Positions 22,587 to 26,592 of a stretch of DNA of 26,592 bases are shown here, one piece after another (the first letter of the stretch is position 1; each line of letters opens with the position of its first letter). The notes below the pieces were generated by a model, which did no database searches, had not been told where the DNA came from, and saw only the letters and a list, made by a program, of their open reading frames with translations. A program made the translations under genes and the position numbers. The stretch spans positions 1 through 26,592 of the forward strand of contig JAOZOT010000012.1 of NCBI GenBank assembly GCA_029933115.1. The letters are read 5' to 3'. The DNA is from Anaerolineae bacterium (GTDB lineage Bacteria; Chloroflexota; Anaerolineae; E26-bin7).

Positions 22587-22800
22587 AAAAAATCAAAGAG
22601 GGAGTGCATCATCCAACGGGATCACTTATTAGATTGGCCTCAAAAGCCAGGTCGGCACTGTAGCTAAAGAATCGGACAATAGAGCTCAAGGTTGCACCCA
22701 CCTACTCGTTGCTCACTATCCTTGCGGTAATGAGACCGACTTTAGCTAGGCTACAATGCAATCCACTCTGCATTCCCGCAGGAAATGAACTCCCTCTTTG
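22587..22800 (-). ncRNA. Candidate structured RNA (about 207 nt) closed by a long helix and ending in a U-tract
   Basis: CAAAGAGGGAGT (22594-22605) is the exact reverse complement of 22789-22800, and pairing extends inward through CAT, TCC and CGGGA with small internal loops. Inside, TAGCTAAAG (22661-22669) pairs with 22740-22748, and TCGG pairs with CCGA. The terminal hairpin at 22712-22734 has a GCAA loop when read on the minus strand, with a T-G wobble there. On the minus strand the closing stem is followed at once by six Ts (22592-22587), like an intrinsic terminator. This fits an RNA transcribed from the minus strand. The overall shape (closing stem, large asymmetric bulge with a small hairpin, terminal stem) recalls 6S RNA, but I recognise no conserved motif. 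A cis-acting leader of the CBS-ACT gene is the main alternative. Confidence 0.5.
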
Positions 22801-22816
22801 TTAACGGGCTGCTCAT
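22751..22816 (-). CDS. Possible 21-residue leader peptide overlapping the structured RNA
   Basis: A short minus-strand ORF (MSSPLTKREFISCGNAEWIA, then L and a stop) starts at an ATG with CTGGAGTAGAC directly upstream, a well-spaced ribosome binding site. Translation would cross the 5' arm of the closing helix and stop 2 to 3 bases before the inner TAGCTAAAG helix. There is no run of one amino acid, so classical attenuation is not obvious. It may be a chance ORF. Confidence 0.25.
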   Translation of the reverse strand: MSSPLTKREFISCGNAEWIAL

Positions 22817-22838
22817 GTCTACTCCAGTGGGAATCTGG

Positions 22839-22881
22839 GGCATGGTTCACCCGGAGTGAAATCAGCTTGACAAATTATCCT
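22839..22881. repeat. Second copy of the MITE-like left end
   Basis: This segment matches 659-701 at 38 of 43 positions by eye, beginning GGCATGGTTCACCCGGAG and including CTTGACAAATT. No inverted partner of GGCATGGTTCAC is found nearby, so it looks like a solitary or decayed end. It lies on the same strand sense as the first copy. Confidence 0.7.
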
Positions 22882-23062
22882 TTGCTCTCGAAAGCAGATC
22901 TCTAACCCTCAAAGGTGCGTTTACAAAGCGAGCCTCGCCCGCAACGCCCCTTGGAGGGGACCTCAGACATGCACCGTCTTTACCCAATGTCTCTACGTTA
23001 CCGGTGCGAATTCTTTTCTTTTATGGAATAGCACAACTTATGGCAGCCTTTTTATATGTCAT

Positions 23063-23091
23063 ATTATACACGATATTGGCCAAAAATGCAA
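23063..23091 (-). promoter_or_regulatory. Near-consensus sigma-70-type promoter
   Basis: On the minus strand TTGCAT (23091-23086) is followed after exactly 17 bases by TATAAT (23068-23063), in an AT-rich setting. Transcription would start near 23056 and run through the repeat, the structured RNA and possibly into the CBS-ACT gene, giving a leader of about 560 bases. It begins about 50 bases after the stop of the dehydrogenase/hydratase gene. Confidence 0.6.
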
Positions 23092-23139
23092 TATGTTGAG
23101 CTAAACTTTAAGGTCAATCCTGCCGATCACTCCCTCCAC

Positions 23140-25020
23140 TCACTTCCCTTTGAATTCCGGCTTTCGCCTTTCCACAAAAGCGGCCATTCCTTCTTCCTTA
23201 TCCTCAGTGCCGAAGAGCAGACACACGGATTCCACCTCAAAAGCCAGGCCGGCGTCAAGGTTGGTCTCCAGAGTCTTGTTAATGGCCGTCTTGGCCCGCC
23301 CCACAGCGAGAGGGGCCCGCGAGGCGATCTTCTCGGCCATAGCCCGGGCGGTCTTCATCAACTCTTGACGGGGCACGACGCGGTTGACCAGCCCGATGCG
23401 CTCTGCTTCTTCGGCGCCGATCATGTCGCCGGTGAAAATCAACTCGCAGGCTTTGCCCTTACCGATGAGGCGCGCACTGCGCTGAGTGCCCCCTACACCG
23501 GGGAAGATGCCCAGACCGACCTCGGGAAACCCCATCCGCGCTTCGCCGGCAGCCAGGCGGATGTCACAGGCCAGGGCCAGCTCCAATCCACCGCCCAGGG
23601 CGAAGCCGTTGATGACGGCGATGACCGGCTTCTCCATTGTTTCGATGTCCTTGAGAACCGACTGGCCAAAGTGGGTGAATTCGCGGATCTCCACCAGGTT
23701 TTTGGCCTGCATCTCGCGGATGTCAGCCCCGGCGACGAAAGCGTTCCCCGCCCCGGTGATGAGTACCACCCGCACAGCATCATCTTCCCGCACTTGGGCT
23801 ATGACTTCCTTCAGTTCAGCCCAGACTTTGGTGTTGAGAGCGTTCATAGCCTGTGGACGGTTCATGGTGATGATGGCAATGGGCCCGTCAATTTCCAGCT
23901 TGACGTCGCGCAGAGTCCACGGCTCACCACGCGCTGCCTGCTCTCGCAAGAGCTCCGGCACGGTAAAAGTCCCTTCGGTCTGAGCAGCCAAAGCCTCAAC
24001 CAGGGCCAGGGCCCGTCCCACGCCTACCTCGTTCATCATGGCGAAAGGCCCCTTGGCCCAGCGCAGGCCCACAGTGGCTCCCAGGTCGGTGTCCTCAGCG
24101 GTAGCCACGCCCTCACCCACCAACTGAGCCGCCACGCCAAAGACCACACCCAGCAATCTGTCTTTCACCACCTCCTTGGCCTGCTCGTCAATCTCGCCCT
24201 CCAGGTCCCATGGCTGGCCAGCTTCAAACTGCTGGCGCAGGGCCTCGCTCGGCTCGTAGAAAGGGCCCAAGTTGCGGGCCAGAAACGAAGATGAATGATA
24301 AGCAATGGGGATGCCGGTGGCGTTCATCAGAGCAAAGGGCCCCATGCCAATGGAAAAGGCTTCCATAGCTGCCTGGTCAATGGTAGGGATACTGGCCACC
24401 CTCTCATCTAGCATCCTGGTCGCCTCATTGAGCCAGGGCACGAAGAAGCGGTTGACAGCGAAACCAGGGGCGTCTTTGACTTTGATGGGTATCTTGCCGA
24501 CCAGGCGTGAAAGTTCCATCAGCGAGTCCGCCACCTCTGGGGAGGTTTCCTCGGTTGTAACCACCTCCAGCAGTTGGTTGATGACGGCGGGGTAGAAAAA
24601 GTGAAGGCCGGCCACCTGTTCAGGACGCCCGGTGACGTTGGCTATGTCGGCGATCCGCAGAGATGAGGTGTTGCTGGCAAAGATGGCCTCCGACTTGCAT
24701 ATCTTGTCCAATTCGCTAAACAAATCCTGCTTGGCCTTCAGGTCCTCAAAGATAGCTTCGATGACCAGATCACAGTCGGCGAAATCGGCCAGGTCGGTGG
24801 TGCCCGTGAGACGAGCCCACGTCTCATCCCGCTTGGCCTGGGTCATCTTCCCCTTGGCCACCCCTTTGTCCAGGAAAGCTGAGATGCGCTCCAAGCCCTT
24901 GTCCAGTAGCTCCTGAGTTGGTTCACGCACGAGAGTTTCGTAGCCAGCCTGGGCGTAGACTTGGGCGATGCCTGAGCCCATCAGCCCACAGCCGACGACA
25001 CCGACTTTTTTGATTTCCAT
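23140..25020 (-). CDS. Bifunctional 3-hydroxyacyl-CoA dehydrogenase / enoyl-CoA hydratase (dehydrogenase first)
   Basis: The 626-residue protein starts with an NAD-binding Rossmann fold (KVGVVGCGLMGSGIAQVYAQ). Dehydrogenase active-site elements SNTSSLRIADIA, GLHFFYPAVINQLLEVV (His and Glu) and GFAVNRFFVPWLNEA follow. From about residue 378 there is a crotonase domain (DVKLEIDGPIAIITMNRPQA), with an AGADIREM oxyanion loop and both catalytic glutamates in FALGGGLELALACDIRLA and FPEVGLGIFPGVGGTQR. It would hydrate enoyl-CoA and oxidise the 3-hydroxyacyl-CoA. The order is the reverse of FadB/FadJ and matches fused enzymes known from archaea and some bacteria. The ATG at 25020 is preceded by GGGAGGTGACGCT; the GTG at 25035 lies within that site. 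A cyclase-family gene ends 42 bases upstream. Confidence 0.92.
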   Translation of the reverse strand: MEIKKVGVVGCGLMGSGIAQVYAQAGYETLVREPTQELLDKGLERISAFLDKGVAKGKMTQAKRDETWARLTGTTDLADFADCDLVIEAIFEDLKAKQDLFSELDKICKSEAIFASNTSSLRIADIANVTGRPEQVAGLHFFYPAVINQLLEVVTTEETSPEVADSLMELSRLVGKIPIKVKDAPGFAVNRFFVPWLNEATRMLDERVASIPTIDQAAMEAFSIGMGPFALMNATGIPIAYHSSSFLARNLGPFYEPSEALRQQFEAGQPWDLEGEIDEQAKEVVKDRLLGVVFGVAAQLVGEGVATAEDTDLGATVGLRWAKGPFAMMNEVGVGRALALVEALAAQTEGTFTVPELLREQAARGEPWTLRDVKLEIDGPIAIITMNRPQAMNALNTKVWAELKEVIAQVREDDAVRVVLITGAGNAFVAGADIREMQAKNLVEIREFTHFGQSVLKDIETMEKPVIAVINGFALGGGLELALACDIRLAAGEARMGFPEVGLGIFPGVGGTQRSARLIGKGKACELIFTGDMIGAEEAERIGLVNRVVPRQELMKTARAMAEKIASRAPLAVGRAKTAINKTLETNLDAGLAFEVESVCLLFGTEDKEEGMAAFVERRKPEFKGK

Positions 25021-25062
25021 AGCGTCACCTCCCACAAGTCTATCTGGCGACTAAAATCGCCC

Positions 25063-25749
25063 CTACACTGCTCCCAACCAGGCAAAAGCCCGCACCGGAA
25101 AAGCGGCGGCGCCTTTCACTTTGGGCGGCACGGCAATGAAGGTGAACTCCCGGTCAATGAGCGACTCCAGGTTGGTCAAGTTCTCGACGATGAGGATTTT
25201 CTGCTTGAGAAAGTTAGTGTGCGCCGGTCGGGTTGGGTCCGTTGGATCATCAATGACCAGAGTGTCAATACCCACCAGCCGGGGCTTTTTGCGGAGCAGC
25301 ACCCCCACGGCGGTGCGGGACAGAAAAGGATGCTGCTGGTAGGTTTCGGTCCCCCAGTGCTTGCTCCAGCCGGTGCAAAGCAAGATGGCCTTGCCCGTGC
25401 AATCTACCCTGGCCAGCCGTTCCACCCCAATGGGCTGCCCCGCCTTGAGAGGTCGCACGTCAACGCATACCCCCTCCAGTACACACCCTTCCAGAGCCAG
25501 CCCGCTGATGTCTTCGCCTTGGGGATCAAAGTGATAAGGAGCATCAAGATAGGTGCCAATGCTGGTGACGAACTTGGCCTGGGTCACCTCGCAGGTGCAG
25601 CCCTTGTAGCGACCGGAGCGGGCCGACTGCTTGTGGGTCCAAACCGGCTTTATCTCCGGGTCGGCAAAGCCCGGGAACCTGGACATACCCGGTTCGATGG
25701 TCTGGCTGAGGTCAATCAGTTCCAAAGGTGCCTTCTTCTGGTTATACAT
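25063..25749 (-). CDS. Cyclase / kynurenine-formamidase-family protein with altered metal motif
   Basis: The 228-residue protein has the start and end of the PF04199 cyclase family: LIDLSQTIEPGMSRFPGF near residue 11, a DAPYHFD segment near 75, and LVGIDTLVIDDPTDP and FTIAVPPK-like sequence (FTFIAVPPKVKGAAAFPVRA) later. The family metal motif is HxGTHxDxxxH. Here it reads SIGTYLDAPYH, so the first two histidines are Ser and Tyr while Asp and the last His remain. It may bind a different metal set, catalyse another hydrolysis, or be inactive. The ATG at 25749 has only a weak GGCAGG site. It follows the MNT-HEPN gene by 11 bases and probably shares its transcript. Confidence 0.78.
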   Translation of the reverse strand: MYNQKKAPLELIDLSQTIEPGMSRFPGFADPEIKPVWTHKQSARSGRYKGCTCEVTQAKFVTSIGTYLDAPYHFDPQGEDISGLALEGCVLEGVCVDVRPLKAGQPIGVERLARVDCTGKAILLCTGWSKHWGTETYQQHPFLSRTAVGVLLRKKPRLVGIDTLVIDDPTDPTRPAHTNFLKQKILIVENLTNLESLIDREFTFIAVPPKVKGAAAFPVRAFAWLGAV

Positions 25750-25760
25750 TGCCTGCCGGT

Positions 25761-26492
25761 TCAGCGGTATAATTCCCTCGTCAGCACACCGATCATCCCC
25801 TCCGCGAGTTTAGCGACTTCTTTGGCCTCACTTTCTGTCAGCCGGGCGTGGGGATCGTAGCGGGCCTTGTTGCGCAGTTCCAGCCCGAGGCGCAAGGCTC
25901 TTCCTATCTCGGGAGCGACCAGCTTTTCCTCAAGCACAAAGACCTTGCTGAACTGTTGCACCAAGCCGCTATGGGTTCTTGGCACATCGCTATGATACAG
26001 TATCAGTAATCCCTTACTGCACAGTTCGGCAGCGTTGTACGCCAGGTCAATGATGCCACGCACGTTCGCCAGCGATGCCTCAAAAGAGCGAGCCATCTCC
26101 AGATAGGTCTGAGCCAGACTCAAAAGGTCTGTAGCCTCCTCGCGATGTATCATCTCCTCTTCCACGCTGTATATCTCCCTCCCATCCCGCTTGACCGTCC
26201 ACACGAAATAGTGGGGATAACGATATTCATCAATGCAGTAAATCATTGGGGAGACGAGTTCATTGTGATCCAGCATCACGTCGAAAGCGATGTCACCGCA
26301 GGTCTCGTTCACCTGCTGCAGGTCACCGGTGGCGATGACCAGGACATCTATGTCGCTCTCTTCATGGGCATCGCCTCGCAGCACACTGCCGTACAGGATC
26401 ATCTTGGCTATGTTGTCGCCGATTTCGGATTGTTTTACGCGGGCCACGAAATCGTCCAGGGCCCGGTATTTCTTCTCCAACAGAGCATTCAT
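25761..26492 (-). CDS. MNT-type nucleotidyltransferase fused to a HEPN domain
   Basis: The N-terminal half has LYGSVLRGDAHEESDIDVLV, the Gly-Ser-(x)-Asp-x-Asp signature of minimal nucleotidyltransferases. The C-terminal half (about residue 120 on) is helical, with YLEMARSFEASLANVRGIID, YNAAELCSKGLLILYHSD and LRLGLELRNKARYDPH. The last of these resembles the R-x-x-A-[DR]-Y-D-P motif of UPF0332/HEPN proteins. HEPN and MNT proteins usually form a two-gene toxin-antitoxin pair in which MNT adenylylates HEPN; here both halves are in one chain. The start is uncertain. The ATG at 26492 has a normal N-terminus but a weak ribosome binding site, and the GTG at 26543 extends it by 17 residues with no clear site. 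Confidence 0.75.
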   Translation of the reverse strand: MNALLEKKYRALDDFVARVKQSEIGDNIAKMILYGSVLRGDAHEESDIDVLVIATGDLQQVNETCGDIAFDVMLDHNELVSPMIYCIDEYRYPHYFVWTVKRDGREIYSVEEEMIHREEATDLLSLAQTYLEMARSFEASLANVRGIIDLAYNAAELCSKGLLILYHSDVPRTHSGLVQQFSKVFVLEEKLVAPEIGRALRLGLELRNKARYDPHARLTESEAKEVAKLAEGMIGVLTRELYR

Positions 26493-26592
26493 CGGCTCTG
26501 AAGCCCATTTGCAGTCTAAAGCGTATCGCTTACCACCACTCACTACCGGACACTTTTTCCCGGCGCGTTGATTCTTACCATGAATGACAGGC

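Larger units (their letters stand above)
22497..23139. other. 643-base non-coding region: promoter, dispersed repeat, structured RNA
   Basis: No ORF of protein-like character covers this stretch. In transcription order on the minus strand it holds a sigma-70-type promoter (23063-23091) and a degenerate palindromic region with small hairpins (about 22890-22990). A copy of the MITE-like end (22839-22881) follows, then a possible 21-codon leader ORF (22751-22816) and the structured RNA (22587-22800). It ends with a 90-base spacer before the CBS-ACT gene. Confidence 0.6.

Noticed and set aside
22594..22800. T-box leader or known riboswitch
   Set aside because: A GGTGGGTGCAACC segment looks faintly like a T-box core but does not match the AGGGTGGTACCGCG consensus. 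No local antiterminator/terminator pair or specifier stem is visible, and I recognise no aptamer motif.
23056..24294. Long plus-strand open frame of 412 codons
   Set aside because: It is antisense to the dehydrogenase/hydratase fusion, whose protein has all family motifs. The plus-strand product is His/Gln/Gly-rich low-complexity sequence without a recognisable domain.
1..26592. tRNA, rRNA, phage or integrase genes
   Set aside because: I found no tRNA cloverleaf, rRNA segment, integrase, transposase or phage protein on either strand by reading. A tRNAscan or HMM search would be needed to exclude degenerate copies.

Overview
The window looks like a chromosomal segment of an anaerobic member of the Chloroflexota (Anaerolineae-like). 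This is inferred from gene content and protein style, not from a marker gene. The clues are lipoproteins with Thr-Pro or Ala-Pro-Thr-Glu linkers after the lipobox, strong AGGAGG-type ribosome binding sites on nearly every gene, a moderately GC-rich base composition, many small perfect palindromes between genes, and oxygen-sensitive indolepyruvate:ferredoxin oxidoreductase genes. Every gene I accept lies on the minus strand, so transcription runs from high to low coordinates.

From the upstream end: an MNT nucleotidyltransferase-HEPN fusion protein (25761-26492), a cyclase/kynurenine-formamidase-family protein with an altered metal motif (25063-25749), and a fused 3-hydroxyacyl-CoA dehydrogenase/enoyl-CoA hydratase (23140-25020). 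Next comes a 643-base non-coding stretch with a near-consensus promoter, a dispersed-repeat copy and a 207-nt structured RNA candidate closed by a long inverted repeat and followed by a U-tract. This stretch lies upstream of a CBS-ACT regulator (21852-22496), an MFS transporter (20499-21770), a retropepsin-like protease (20013-20390) and a phenylacetate-CoA ligase (18715-19983).

The centre (7390-18423) is a branched-chain amino acid (Liv/HAAT)-type ABC transporter cluster of unusual build. It has two paralogous substrate-binding proteins, each with a different extra N-terminal module. One is a lipoprotein carrying a complete BMP/PnrA-type nucleoside-binding domain in front of the Liv-type domain. 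The other is a secreted protein with a LysM wall-binding domain in front of the Liv-type domain. An FGE/sulfatase-modifying-factor-fold lipoprotein sits between them. Two LivH-LivM permease pairs follow in tandem, with only one LivG and one LivF, and a small HicB-like gene lies between the two ATPase genes. Long hairpins with GCAA tetraloops follow both binding-protein genes.

Below 7390 lie a second retropepsin-like protease, iorA-iorB, a second phenylacetate-CoA ligase, an AMP-forming acyl-CoA synthetase, a decayed 3' fragment of a glycerol-3-phosphate dehydrogenase gene, a MITE-like palindromic element, a coiled-coil membrane protein with a 21-bp minisatellite, and the first 18 codons of a short-chain dehydrogenase.

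Taken together the genes suggest import and fermentation of aromatic and branched-chain amino acids or related acids. The Liv system would take them up. IorAB would convert aryl-pyruvates to arylacetyl-CoA with reduction of ferredoxin. The PaaK enzymes would interconvert arylacetates and their CoA thioesters. The acyl-CoA synthetase and the hydratase/dehydrogenase fusion would process acyl-CoA intermediates. The pathway assignment is inference. The most novel items are the two modular binding proteins and the structured leader or ncRNA at 22587-22800.
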